This document shows positions 8,332-16,888 of a stretch of 64,000 nt of DNA, one piece after another. Source of the stretch: Vibrio coralliilyticus (GTDB taxonomy: Bacteria; Pseudomonadota; Gammaproteobacteria; Enterobacterales; Vibrionaceae); the NCBI RefSeq assembly GCF_024449095.1, contig NZ_CP024627.1:1674001-1738000 (forward strand). Direction: 5' to 3'. Position 1 is the stretch's first letter. Every line of letters begins with the position of its first letter. A program made the translations under genes and the position numbers. Below the pieces are notes generated by a model. The model was not told the origin of the DNA and did no database searches. It saw only the letters and a program-made list of their open reading frames with translations.

Positions 8332-9129
8332 CTATCGAGTCCAACCTTCACGGGCGAAAAAGAGGTTACCTTCGCTACTTTTAACAAAATCAATGAATGC
8401 CTGAGTTTGAGGCTCTGCTCCTTTGGTTTTGGCTAAGGTAAGATCACGATAAATCCGGCGTTCTGGCTCAATTTCAACAAAATCCACCTTATCTTTGTGA
8501 TTTAATGGCCAATGTATCCAGGTAATCCAAGCATCCGCATTTTGTTGCTGAAATGCTTTAAAACTCGCACCACTGCCCTTGGCGTACGCAATGATCTTCT
8601 CGCGGAAATTTTGAACATCAGCTAGCGAACCCGTTCGACCTGCAACATCTTCCCAGACACCTGTACCTGATGTGTTATAGACACCGAGACCTTCAGTCAC
8701 CACAATACGCGATGGCTTATCTAATAAGTCTTTTATGCCAGTAATGTTTTTCGGATTACCTTTCTGGACTGCAATAACCGCTCTACGTAGATAGACAGGT
8801 TCAACATCTTGGTGGCTAATAAAGGGGTAAGTTTCAACAAAAGCACTCATAGATTGTTCAGAAGACCCAAAGATCAAATCTGCATTTTTTTGTGCACCTA
8901 AAGTCCATTTAGATTCAGGCCCAGCGATGACATTAACCTTTACGCCACTTTTTTTCGTAAACGCCTCTGCAGCATGACGCAGTGCGGTGTCTGGTCCCCC
9001 AGGGCCATAAACATTAATCACACCATCTCGAGGCTGGTGAACAATATTCGGGGCAAGTTTTGGTGATGCGAATGGGGACGTACTTGCAAACACCATAGCT
9101 AAGCTGGTCAAAATCAGATGACGCTTCAT
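8332..9129 (-). CDS. AcfC-like periplasmic substrate-binding protein
   Basis: A 265-residue type 2 periplasmic binding protein of the COG4588 (accessory colonization factor AcfC) group, distantly like ModA/sulfate binders. Diagnostic stretches are INVYGPGGPDTALRHAAEAF, KVNVIAGPESKW, NADLIFGSSEQSM and VEPVYLRRAVIAVQKGNPK. The signal peptide is MKRHLILTSLAMVFASTSPFAS; the ATG at 9129 has a perfect AAGGAG ahead, so a longer in-frame start is rejected. It is the first gene of the sigma-factor operon, 14 bases before the repeat protein. No permease or ATPase genes follow, so it probably senses or scavenges an oxyanion or organic acid rather than feeding a local transporter. In V. cholerae AcfC is linked to colonisation. 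Confidence 0.85.
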   Translation of the reverse strand: MKRHLILTSLAMVFASTSPFASPKLAPNIVHQPRDGVINVYGPGGPDTALRHAAEAFTKKSGVKVNVIAGPESKWTLGAQKNADLIFGSSEQSMSAFVETYPFISHQDVEPVYLRRAVIAVQKGNPKNITGIKDLLDKPSRIVVTEGLGVYNTSGTGVWEDVAGRTGSLADVQNFREKIIAYAKGSGASFKAFQQQNADAWITWIHWPLNHKDKVDFVEIEPERRIYRDLTLAKTKGAEPQTQAFIDFVKSSEGNLFFAREGWTR

Positions 9130-9163
9130 GTTTTCTCCTTGAAATAATAAAAATTCAGACAAG

Positions 9164-9191
9164 AGACGTGCAGACTTATGGTTTGGATGCA
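9164..9191 (-). promoter_or_regulatory. Candidate ECF-type promoter for the AcfC/sigma operon
   Basis: On the minus strand TGCATCC and CGTCT are separated by 16 bases, a spacing used by many ECF sigma factors (TC at -35, CGT at -10). The start point would fall about 28 bases before the first gene. This is inferred from position and pattern only; autoregulation by the operon's own sigma factor is plausible. Confidence 0.3.
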
Positions 9192-9434
9192 GGAGAATTG
9201 GAATTTTTTTTAAATGTTTGATGTGCGAACCAGCCAACTCATCCTACCCCACAAGACAAATCGCATCAGATACAAAGAGACTCACTCAAAGCTAAGCGAG
9301 CTCAAGGAATTATCACGTTACACGTGGTAAGCTTGGCTAGTTAAGCGGGTGAAGATTCTTCGTTAGCGAAAAGCCATGATGGATTCAAGACACGCCGCTA
9401 CAAGTCATTACAGATACAAAGCAAGAGAACATTT

Positions 9435-10022
9435 ATGCTTCTTCCAACGCAAACGAGTTGGGTTATTTTAGCTGGCGGTCAAGCCAGACGCATGGGCGGA
9501 AAAGACAAAGGTCTTATCGAACTCGATAATAAACCTCTGATTCAACATGTTTTTGAAAGACTGTCCAAGCAAGTTTCAGACATTATGATTAATGCCAACC
9601 GAAATCAGGAGATCTACTCCAAATACGCCACGGTCATTGGTGATGAAATCAAAGATTTTCCAGGGCCAATGGGCGGAATCCACGCAGGATTGTCAGCGGC
9701 AAACAAGGACTGGGTTGGCTTCGTACCTTGTGATAGCCCGCAGATCAGCATGAATTTGGTTGAGCGATTCTGTGCCGCCGCCCAAGATGACTATGACATA
9801 CTCGTTGCGCACGACGGGGACTTTCAGCAACCCGTCTTCACTCTCTATCACAAACGTGTGTTGCCAAAACTGACGGCATTTCTCGAGCGTGGCGATAGAA
9901 AAATCACTTTACTCTATAAAGAGTGCAAAACACGTAACGTCGATTTTAGCGATGCCAATGAGTGTTTCGTTAACCTAAACACTCCTATAGAGTTGGCACA
10001 ATTTGGAACGGTAAACCAATGA
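9435..10022 (+). CDS. mobA: Molybdenum cofactor guanylyltransferase MobA
   Basis: A 195-residue cytoplasmic enzyme that links GMP to molybdopterin to make the bis-MGD cofactor used by the DMSO-reductase family. The nucleotide-binding signature [20 protein letters not shown] is at residues 12-31; [12 protein letters not shown] and VPCDSPQIS (metal-binding Asp) follow at about 75 and 98. The length is normal. The stop overlaps the next gene by ATGA, as expected for a mobA-mobB unit. It is divergent from the AcfC/sigma operon, with about 305 bases between. Confidence 0.95.
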   Translation: MLLPTQTSWVILAGGQARRMGGKDKGLIELDNKPLIQHVFERLSKQVSDIMINANRNQEIYSKYATVIGDEIKDFPGPMGGIHAGLSAANKDWVGFVPCDSPQISMNLVERFCAAAQDDYDILVAHDGDFQQPVFTLYHKRVLPKLTAFLERGDRKITLLYKECKTRNVDFSDANECFVNLNTPIELAQFGTVNQ

Positions 10023-11500
10023 CACACTCGCTCCCTATCCCCATTCTGGGTTTTGCCGCTTACTCCGGCACAGGCAAGACAACCTTGTTGGAAGCATTGT
10101 TGCCTAAATTAACTCAAGCAGGGTTGCGCATTGGCATGCTTAAGCATGCCCATCATGACTTCGATGTCGATAAAGAAGGTAAAGATAGCTTTCGATTACG
10201 TAAAGCTGGAGCGTCTCAAATGTTGATTGCTTCCCGCAATCGATATGCTTTGATGACAGAAACACCAGAAGCAGAATCTGAATTCGACTACCTTCTGAGC
10301 CGCTTTGATATCAACTCGCTTGATGTCATCCTTGTCGAAGGCTGTAAAAACATTGCTTTTCCAAAAGTTGAACTTCACAGAGAAGAGGTCGGAAAGCCTT
10401 GGCTTTATCCTAACGATGACAACATTATCGCTATCGCTGCAGATACTACTGTGGATAACGTGCTACTGCCTCAAATGAGCATTAATGATATCGATATGAT
10501 CGCTCGCTTTGTCTATGACTACGTCAAGCGCGAACATCAGCCTCAAAACAATACGTCAGCAACCAGCGGTGACACTCTTTCTCCTGCTTTTCATTCCGTT
10601 GAACAGGGTTTAGAAAATGTCCTCTCTTCGCTCAAACCTATTGATCTGCTAGAGTCATGCTCCATTGAACTTAGCCAAGGACGTGTTCTCGCTCGAGACG
10701 AACTCTCGCCAGTTACAGCAAATGGTGCAGCCCTCTCTCAAGGTCAAAGGCTCGCATCACCGGAAATGGGTATGCTGGCTTCCCTTGGCTTGACACAATG
10801 TGAGGTTTATCGACGGTTAAAAGTAGCCATGTTCTTCCCTAGTGATGAGACAAAAGGGCCAGAGACCAAGCAAACGTCTAACTCAATGCACCAATCCAAT
10901 CGCTTTATGTTATTGGCATTACTTGAAAAGCTTGGTTGTGAGACTCTTGAGCTTGGCTTTCTCGAAGGTAATGAGAAAAGCATAACACCTGCTCTACTGT
11001 CTGCTTCTGAAAAAGCCGATGTGATTATTAGTATTGGCAGTATTTCCATGGGTGATACTAGTCCAGTCCAGCTTGATTGCGACAAGTTAGGTAAGATTGA
11101 CTTCGGCATGAGACCAGAACACCGATGCGCCTATGGACAAGTCAACGATAAGCCTTTCTTTGGTCTTGCGAGTCACCCTATTGCTGTTATGGTCTCATTC
11201 ATCAATGTTGTGGAGCCGTCACTGCGGAAAATACAGGGTGAAAAAGGCTGGCTGCCCCTCAAAGTTAGCGCTGTTACACAGGAGAATTTGCATTCGCGAC
11301 AAGGTCAAACTGAATTTCGCCTTGGCAGCTATGAAATAGATTCTAATGGGCAGCTCAGGGTGAGTGGCACACGCAAGCAAAGCTCTGGAGACCTGCAACC
11401 CATTAACGAAGCCAACTGCTTGATCGAGATTTCCCCAGCCGTTGATACTGTCAAGATCGGAGAAAGCGTGACAATCATTCCGCTTCAAGGCAGAATCTAG
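10019..11500 (+). CDS. MobB fused to a shortened, degenerate MoeA
   Basis: 493 residues. Residues 1-165 are MobB, the GTP-binding adaptor of MGD synthesis: P-loop [18 protein letters not shown], then [20 protein letters not shown]. From about 185 on it is MoeA-like (molybdate insertion): [16 protein letters not shown], then [12 protein letters not shown]. Next it jumps directly to [19 protein letters not shown], so roughly 100 residues are absent, including the DNSAMDGYA segment. Later motifs are also altered: the usual GDE loop reads FFPSDET, TSGGVSVG reads [18 protein letters not shown] reads [17 protein letters not shown] reads GLASHPIA. MobB looks intact; MoeA is probably inactive. Vibrio relatives usually carry a full-length fusion of about 600 residues, and another moeA elsewhere would be needed. 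Confidence 0.88.
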   Translation: MTHSLPIPILGFAAYSGTGKTTLLEALLPKLTQAGLRIGMLKHAHHDFDVDKEGKDSFRLRKAGASQMLIASRNRYALMTETPEAESEFDYLLSRFDINSLDVILVEGCKNIAFPKVELHREEVGKPWLYPNDDNIIAIAADTTVDNVLLPQMSINDIDMIARFVYDYVKREHQPQNNTSATSGDTLSPAFHSVEQGLENVLSSLKPIDLLESCSIELSQGRVLARDELSPVTANGAALSQGQRLASPEMGMLASLGLTQCEVYRRLKVAMFFPSDETKGPETKQTSNSMHQSNRFMLLALLEKLGCETLELGFLEGNEKSITPALLSASEKADVIISIGSISMGDTSPVQLDCDKLGKIDFGMRPEHRCAYGQVNDKPFFGLASHPIAVMVSFINVVEPSLRKIQGEKGWLPLKVSAVTQENLHSRQGQTEFRLGSYEIDSNGQLRVSGTRKQSSGDLQPINEANCLIEISPAVDTVKIGESVTIIPLQGRI

Positions 11501-11508
11501 TGCATCCA

Positions 11509-11533
11509 AGGCCAGCTCAGCTGGCCTCATTTA
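11509..11533 (+). terminator. Hairpin after mobB-moeA
   Basis: An 8-bp stem, AGGCCAGC / GCTGGCCT, with a 3-base loop, followed by CATTTATCTT. The weak T tract suggests partial termination before the DUF2960 gene. Confidence 0.55.
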
Positions 11534-11550
11534 TCTTAAGAGAAATACAT

Positions 11551-11814
11551 ATGGCTCGCACAATCCTGTATACCTATAAGGGTGAAGACAAAACGCTAAC
11601 TTTTTCGTATCAGCAACATCGTAATATTCATGAAGCCGTAGCCGAAGCTGAAGGTATCGATATTTCCGAGTTCCTAAAGATGGAACAGCAAATTGAAGCC
11701 GTGTCAGATACTAAGGCAATGCGCAATTATCGCGACAACCATTTCAGAAAATTGGGATTTGAGAAAATCACTCTCAAACAGAAAGAGAACTTAGGCGTCG
11801 GTCAGAAAAAATAA
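11551..11814 (+). CDS. DUF2960 family protein
   Basis: An 87-residue soluble protein of a small family typical of Vibrio and relatives: MARTILYTYKGEDKTLTFSY, then HEAVAEAEGIDISEFLKMEQ and a basic C-terminus. The ATG at 11551 is used because the family begins MAR; an upstream in-frame start would run through the preceding hairpin. No known biochemical role. It is followed by its own terminator. Confidence 0.82.
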   Translation: MARTILYTYKGEDKTLTFSYQQHRNIHEAVAEAEGIDISEFLKMEQQIEAVSDTKAMRNYRDNHFRKLGFEKITLKQKENLGVGQKK

Positions 11815-11828
11815 AAGAACTCCCTTTC

Positions 11829-11856
11829 AGAGCCCTAGATTGGGCTCTATTTAGTT
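11829..11856 (+). terminator. Terminator after the DUF2960 gene
   Basis: Stem AGAGCCC / GGGCTCT with a 6-base loop, followed by ATTTAGTTT. Confidence 0.75.
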
Positions 11857-12217
11857 TGTGACAAACGAGTGTTTATTTCTGAAACTCTACTCTTCTTCAC
11901 AGCCCCTCATTTCTTTCACTATTCACCTCCCCTTATGAGGCTTTCTAATACTAAGGCATTTACCTAGCTCATATGAAACAACATTGTAAGACGATGTTGG
12001 GTTTGTAACGCACCTTTAACATATTGAGTTATCGATATTTAATTTCAATTTTATTATTAGTGTGATTTTTTATTTCCCAACTCTGAGAGAACATTATTTT
12101 AGGCTTAGATTTACTAACTGGTAATTGAGTGAATTCAAGCTATAACTACTATAATAACATTATTATCATTAACACATCCGATAGATAGGATGAATTGACT
12201 GTTTAGCGAAATTAGGT
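11857..12217. other. AT-rich spacer before the Tad-like genes
   Basis: About 360 bases without a gene. It contains a small hairpin (CAACAT / ATGTTG near 11979-12000), an AT-rich stretch around 12140-12175 that may hold the tad promoter, and a 15-base sequence at 11941-11955 that recurs exactly at 20719-20733. Confidence 0.45.
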
Positions 12218-12772
12218 GTGAGTATGAGATTATACATCCATAGCTCAAAAAATACGCCGTTGCACAAAGTAAATGGCAACCTTGATACGCCTGAATGCAA
12301 GCCAGTTCTCCCCTGTCGCATCAAACGCTCACAAAAGCAATTCGGGGGCTCGATAGTCGAATTTGCTCTGACTGCGAGCTTTTTCTTTGCCATTTTTATG
12401 ACCATTCTAGATCTTTCGGTATATGGCTACGTCAAGTTAACAATGCAAAATGCGGTGCGTGAAGGGGCTCGCTACGCTGTCACAGGACGTTCTGACCTCG
12501 ATCCAGATGGTAGTGGTGATCGCGAAGCTGCCATTATCCAAATGATATCTAACGCTTCTAATGGCTACTTAGAGCAAGTGATGAATGTTGATGATATTCG
12601 CGTCGAAGATATAGATGGGAACCCTGTTGCTTCATTTGGTGGCGCTGGTGACATTATTGCTATTCACCTTGACTGTGAGTGGCCAGCCACAAGCCCATTT
12701 ACTTCCCCTTTTGTCGAGGGAGGAAAGTATCAGTTTACAGTGAGCTCAGCGATGAGAAATGAGGCGTTCTAA
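12218..12772 (+). CDS. TadE-like pseudopilin
   Basis: A 184-residue protein of the TadE family, minor pseudopilins of Flp/Tad pili. After a 43-residue polar leader, the class signature GGSIVEFALTASFFFAIFMT (G/E-type processing site followed by a hydrophobic helix) is at about 43-62; LTMQNAVREGARYAVTGR is the usual following motif. GTG 12218 or ATG 12224 could start it. It is the first of three adjacent Tad-type genes, two bases before the next. The long N-terminal extension before the TadE motif is unusual. Confidence 0.8.
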   Translation: MSMRLYIHSSKNTPLHKVNGNLDTPECKPVLPCRIKRSQKQFGGSIVEFALTASFFFAIFMTILDLSVYGYVKLTMQNAVREGARYAVTGRSDLDPDGSGDREAAIIQMISNASNGYLEQVMNVDDIRVEDIDGNPVASFGGAGDIIAIHLDCEWPATSPFTSPFVEGGKYQFTVSSAMRNEAF

Positions 12773-12774
12773 CT

Positions 12775-13323
12775 ATGAATAACTTTTCCTCAAGCTCGAA
12801 AAAACAGCGTGGGTATTCAGCTGTGGAAATGGTTTTAATTACTCCTTTTATGCTGGTTATGATTGGTGGAATTATTGAAGTCACACAGTTACTGCAATCT
12901 AATAGTGTAATGATAGGAATGAGCCGCGAAGCTGCAAATCTCATTTCCAGAACAAGTACATATACGCCGGATGAAATAATGACATTAGTCTCAACGACCT
13001 CTGCCCCATTAGATATGAGCAGTGATGGTGTGATGTACGTCACCCTGATCGTTGGACAAGATTCGAGTGATCCTTATGTCAGTGAACAATATGTGTGGAG
13101 TAACTCAGGATTAACCCACGGTAGTTCTATTTGGGATCAATGTACTTCATGGAATGCTAATCAATGTGAGTTACCTGACCCCTTACCTGAATTATCAAGT
13201 TTTCCTATTTCACTAAGTGACAACGAATCGGTTTATGTAGTCGAAATCCATTATCAATACACACCGCTCACTAACTATTTGTATAACAGTGCATTTGTAA
13301 TGAGTGACTTCACTTATCTATGA
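12775..13323 (+). CDS. TadE/TadF-like pseudopilin
   Basis: A 182-residue second TadE-family protein: RGYSAVEMVLITPFMLVMIG at about residues 12-31 gives the prepilin-like site (G-x-x-A-V-E) and the hydrophobic helix; MIGMSREAANLISR follows. The C-terminal part is a polar, presumably extracellular domain with two cysteines (WDQCTSWNANQCELPD). Two bases separate it from the first pseudopilin, so both are in one operon. Position suggests TadF, but sequence alone cannot separate TadE from TadF. Confidence 0.78.
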   Translation: MNNFSSSSKKQRGYSAVEMVLITPFMLVMIGGIIEVTQLLQSNSVMIGMSREAANLISRTSTYTPDEIMTLVSTTSAPLDMSSDGVMYVTLIVGQDSSDPYVSEQYVWSNSGLTHGSSIWDQCTSWNANQCELPDPLPELSSFPISLSDNESVYVVEIHYQYTPLTNYLYNSAFVMSDFTYL

Positions 13324-13333
13324 GGGAAAAGTC

Positions 13334-14725
13334 ATGCCTTTCAAACAACAATTCGACAGCATGCGAAGATCAAGGGGTTTGGTGGCATTAATTTCTGTTA
13401 TTGCTGCCCCATTCCTTATTTTGACTCTTGGTTTAGCAATAGATAGTGGACGAGCCTTTTTGGTCAAAGCGAAACTATTTGCAGCTGTGGATGCAGCGGC
13501 AATAGCTGCTGCAAGAGCCGTTGCAGAAGGCGAAAGCTCAGCATCCAGTGCAGCAAATAAATTCTTTAGTGCTAACCTTCCTGCTGACTATCATGGCAGT
13601 ACAGCGACAAGCCCGAATATCACCTACGGTTACGATTCATTTGGAAACATTTCTATCGATTTATCTGCATCGGCACAGGTCGATACAACTTTTTTGGGGG
13701 TGTTTGGGTACAATACTCTTGATGTTAGTGCCAGTGCCCAAGTGGTTCGTCGACCTGTTGACTTAGTACTAGTCGTAGATAACACCACATCTTTAATGCT
13801 TGGCTCTATTGGTGACGTCACCGATGATGTAATTGCTCGTTCCAAGGAATTCATTACTAATTTTAATGAGAGTTTTGACCGTATCGCGTTGGTCAAATAT
13901 GCCTACGGCGCGGAGATACCTGTTTCTTTTCAAAGTTCCCGAGGTCATAGCCGAAGTGACATCTCGACAGAGATAGACGCATTCGATTTTGGTAGCCTCT
14001 CTAGCTTGCAATACACTAACTCATCTGAAGGTATTTACTTAGCGCTCGATGCCCTTAGAAATGTTACTGACCCAGCGAACTTAAAAGTCATCGTATTCTT
14101 TACTGATGGCGCTCCCAACACCTTTGCCTCGGAATTTGATTTTGTTGGTACCAGTACAAATTATACTGGCTCTATTCGCTCCAGTGATGGAGCTAGCGGA
14201 ACACCCAGAGGGTTATGGTATCACGATGCAATAGCCACACAATTACCAGGCTCAGGATATGAAGGCAGTGATATTGATGACTACATAGCCGAGCTACCTG
14301 ACTATTACACAGCTCACAGCTCTAGTGCGACTGAATTTATGGTGCTCAATCCAAGCCACCCAGATCGTCCCGTCAGTCAGTACAATCCGAATACACATTC
14401 TGCAAACGACTTATACATTCGAGTTAATCGCATCGCTCGGAATTTGCTTGAAGATATTGCGACAGCCGCTCGCGATGAAGATATTTATGTCTTTACACTG
14501 GGATTGGGCTCTTCCCTCACCTCCTCAACCGGACCGGATAACGAACAAGGTGAAGATCTTCTAATGCGAATGGCTAATGACCCAAAGATGCTCGATGATA
14601 CAGACTTAGCTGCTGACTTTAGAGCGGATCAATTGCAGGGAGTCTACTGCCATGCAGTCGATGAAGAAGCATTGGGCCCATGTTTTGACGAAATGCTAGA
14701 CGTCATTATTCGGCTGACCCTATAG
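13334..14725 (+). CDS. TadG-like protein with von Willebrand A domain
   Basis: 463 residues. The N-terminus has the TadG-type hydrophobic helix (LVALISVIAAPFLILTLGLA) and the motif VDAAAIAAARAVAEGE. A vWA domain starts at about 137 with DLVLVVDNTTSLM: the metal site reads D-x-T-x-S where D-x-S-x-S is usual, and FFTDGAPNTF holds the later Asp. The C-terminus has three-residue-spaced acidic stretches and a Cys pair (YCHAVDEEALGPCFDE). ATG 13334 is preceded by GAGGG and is preferred. TadG proteins are thought to anchor or tip Flp pili. No TadZ/A/B/C, CpaA/C or Flp pilin gene is nearby. Confidence 0.82.
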   Translation: MPFKQQFDSMRRSRGLVALISVIAAPFLILTLGLAIDSGRAFLVKAKLFAAVDAAAIAAARAVAEGESSASSAANKFFSANLPADYHGSTATSPNITYGYDSFGNISIDLSASAQVDTTFLGVFGYNTLDVSASAQVVRRPVDLVLVVDNTTSLMLGSIGDVTDDVIARSKEFITNFNESFDRIALVKYAYGAEIPVSFQSSRGHSRSDISTEIDAFDFGSLSSLQYTNSSEGIYLALDALRNVTDPANLKVIVFFTDGAPNTFASEFDFVGTSTNYTGSIRSSDGASGTPRGLWYHDAIATQLPGSGYEGSDIDDYIAELPDYYTAHSSSATEFMVLNPSHPDRPVSQYNPNTHSANDLYIRVNRIARNLLEDIATAARDEDIYVFTLGLGSSLTSSTGPDNEQGEDLLMRMANDPKMLDDTDLAADFRADQLQGVYCHAVDEEALGPCFDEMLDVIIRLTL

Positions 14726-14727
14726 AT

Positions 14728-14949
14728 CTAACTTTGATTCGAATGATATTGCTCAACGAAACCAGCAGCTTGGCCCTGATGAGCGCACAGATATGGCTTA
14801 ACCTCAGCCTATGAGTAATGGGCATCGACGCTTTCAACCGTTAATGGATACTGATACGCAGGTCCACCCCACAGGTAGTTAAGCTCAGCGGAATCGATCC
14901 AGTCGATAAGTTGCTTATAGTGTTCTTGTTGAAAGGCGTACAAAGTCAT
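14728..14949 (-). pseudogene. Truncated GNAT-family acetyltransferase
   Basis: The minus-strand frame starting MTLYAFQQEHYKQLIDWID at 14949 continues as SAELNYLWGGPAYQYPL, a typical start of RimJ/RimL-type acetyltransferases. It stops at TAG (14811-14809) after HYS, then resumes in the same frame as AEVKPYLCAHQGQAAGFVEQ before ending two bases from the TadG stop. The stop looks like a CAG-to-TAG change. The acetyl-CoA binding half is missing. Both lesions argue for a dead gene. Confidence 0.7.
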
Positions 14950-14961
14950 TGTGATTACCAT

Positions 14962-14990
14962 AAAAAAGAGCCTGCCTAAGCAAGCTCTCA
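14962..14990 (-). terminator. Terminator of nagK
   Basis: On the minus strand AGAGCTTGC and GCAGGCTCT pair with one G-T mismatch, followed by TTTTT, 23 bases past the nagK stop. Confidence 0.75.
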
Positions 14991-15012
14991 AATTTATGCA
15001 ATCAGATCAAGA

Positions 15013-15921
15013 TTATTTGATGTTGAGGAAGGCTGCCCCACGCACACCACCAGAATCGCCATGTTTTGCTTTGATAATCTTCGGACACTTAGCAACAGAT
15101 AGCAGATACTTAGGCACACGCTTTGGCATCTCTTCGTAAATGAGTTCGAAATTAGACAACCCACCACCTAGTGCAACAACATGTGGGTCATTAGCAGTAA
15201 AGATATTAGCAAAGCAAATTGCCAACAACTCCATAAAGCGCTCAACATGCTCAGCAGCTTTAGCTTCGCCTTCCTTATAAGCATTGATGATATCAATCGC
15301 TTTCTTCGCTTCGCCGTAATAGTGCTCGTATATTAACTCGAAACCACGACCCGATAAGTAGCTGTCCAAGCAGCCTTTTTTACCACAGCCACAACCTAGT
15401 AGTGGCGCGTTGTCTCCCAGATGGAACCAAGCATCTATCGGTAAGCGCATATGGCCAAGCTCACCCGCCACGTGGTTACGACCGGAAAATACTTTGCCGT
15501 CGTAAATCAATCCACCACCAAAGCCAGTGCCAAGAATCAGCCCCATAACCGAAGGCTCATCTTTAAGCTCTTCATCCCACGCTTCAGAAAGTGCAAAGCA
15601 GTTCGCATCGTTTTCAATTTTAACGCTACGGCCTATTTTGGCTTCAAGGTCAGCGCGAAGTGGCTTACCTTTGGCCGCAGGCACATTGACCGTCAGAACG
15701 GTGGCATCATCGGCGTCTTCCATTCCAGGTAGACCTAGACCGATCTTTCCTTCGCAGCCGAACTGTTTGTCATACTTATTCACCAGTTCAGCAATCGTGC
15801 TCACTAATAAAGAATAGTCTTCTGTTGGCGTTGGTACGCGCTCTGTGGCAACACGCTCTAATTGTTCATTAAACGCACCAAATTCAATCTTAGTGCCTCC
15901 AACGTCAAAGCCGTAGTACAT
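15013..15921 (-). CDS. nagK: N-acetyl-D-glucosamine kinase NagK (ROK family)
   Basis: A 302-residue cytoplasmic kinase that phosphorylates GlcNAc released from chitin or cell-wall recycling to GlcNAc-6-phosphate. ROK features: phosphate loop [12 protein letters not shown] (residue 6), catalytic END in [24 protein letters not shown], and the zinc-binding run GHMRLPID through [15 protein letters not shown]. The length equals E. coli NagK (303). The gene is monocistronic, with its own terminator. Confidence 0.93.
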   Translation of the reverse strand: MYYGFDVGGTKIEFGAFNEQLERVATERVPTPTEDYSLLVSTIAELVNKYDKQFGCEGKIGLGLPGMEDADDATVLTVNVPAAKGKPLRADLEAKIGRSVKIENDANCFALSEAWDEELKDEPSVMGLILGTGFGGGLIYDGKVFSGRNHVAGELGHMRLPIDAWFHLGDNAPLLGCGCGKKGCLDSYLSGRGFELIYEHYYGEAKKAIDIINAYKEGEAKAAEHVERFMELLAICFANIFTANDPHVVALGGGLSNFELIYEEMPKRVPKYLLSVAKCPKIIKAKHGDSGGVRGAAFLNIK

Positions 15922-16063
15922 CGTATCTCTCCCAGAAACAAATATAAAAAAGTCAAAATCGGTTCATTATCCACATTGGCACGCCTACAATCCGTGACGT
16001 GGAACGAATTTAACCACTACCTAGACTTAACTGTGCAGACTATCGCCAACAAGCCGATTATTT

Positions 16064-16804
16064 TCAGACTGAATTCTCGTTTTTCACCTTCTGAAGATAA
16101 TGTTGCAGCTGTGGCCGGTCGAAATTTGGCTTAATTCGGGTCTTACTTAACAGGTAGCTTTCTTTAAATACATCAAACCACAGTTTAAGCGTCTGCGCTG
16201 TCTGTTCTTCACCTAATTGCTCAAGTACCAATGTGGCGACTTCTGCCGTAGCAAGGTGTTGTTCATTGTCGGAACGCCTCATAACATACTGAGAAATTGA
16301 TTCTGGCGACACTGACAAAACAGGAAGCGCATTCAGATATGGCGACTTTCGAAAAATGCGCCTAGCTTCTCTCCAGCTTCCATCAAGAAAGATGAGTAAT
16401 GGTTTTTTACCACCGCACTGCTGGCGAGGATGTTCTCCAAGCAAACGAGACTTATCTTCAACATATTCATCAGGAAACACGACGATGGGCTGGTAATCTT
16501 GATGATTGAGCAACGACAGCATCGCCTGATCAGGCTCTGTGCGACTCCATTGATACACATAACCTTCTTTTACCGTATCAAGGATAAGCCGCCCAGTGTT
16601 GCTTGGCTTGAAGACTTCGTTTTCAGACACTAGCAGCATCACCGCCACTGAACTGGAGACATCTGGCTGATATGCACAGATACAAAAGTGTTCAGCTACC
16701 TGACAGTACTGACAACGCTGTACTTTACAGCCTCTTGCATTGAACGGCTTAGTCGAGTGCTCTAGGCGATGTTGATAGAGACGGTGAAAAGCGTGGATTC
16801 TCAT
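16064..16804 (-). CDS. tapT: tRNA-uridine aminocarboxypropyltransferase TapT (DTW domain)
   Basis: A 246-residue SAM-dependent enzyme that adds the 3-amino-3-carboxypropyl group to U47 of tRNAs. It matches E. coli YfiP/TapT along its length: STKPFNARG, a zinc-type cysteine cluster CQYCQVAEHFCIC, KPSNTGRLILDTV, WSRTEPDQAML, and the DTW-type motif LDGSWREARRIFRKSPYLNA. The ATG at 16804 (MRIHAFHRLYQHR) lines up with the E. coli start; earlier in-frame ATGs would overlap the divergent gene's leader. No strong ribosome site is seen. Confidence 0.92.
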   Translation of the reverse strand: MRIHAFHRLYQHRLEHSTKPFNARGCKVQRCQYCQVAEHFCICAYQPDVSSSVAVMLLVSENEVFKPSNTGRLILDTVKEGYVYQWSRTEPDQAMLSLLNHQDYQPIVVFPDEYVEDKSRLLGEHPRQQCGGKKPLLIFLDGSWREARRIFRKSPYLNALPVLSVSPESISQYVMRRSDNEQHLATAEVATLVLEQLGEEQTAQTLKLWFDVFKESYLLSKTRIKPNFDRPQLQHYLQKVKNENSV

Positions 16805-16888
16805 GTAAGTTGATGGATAATGATAAAGGGTGCAGAGTTTACCTTGAGACAAATCCGTTGCAAGTTCCATGTGGGAGAAAAACATCGT

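Noticed and set aside
9238..9434. Plus-strand moco riboswitch or small RNA before mobA
   Set aside because: The leader shows no Moco-motif core and no terminator-like hairpin; only ordinary spacer.
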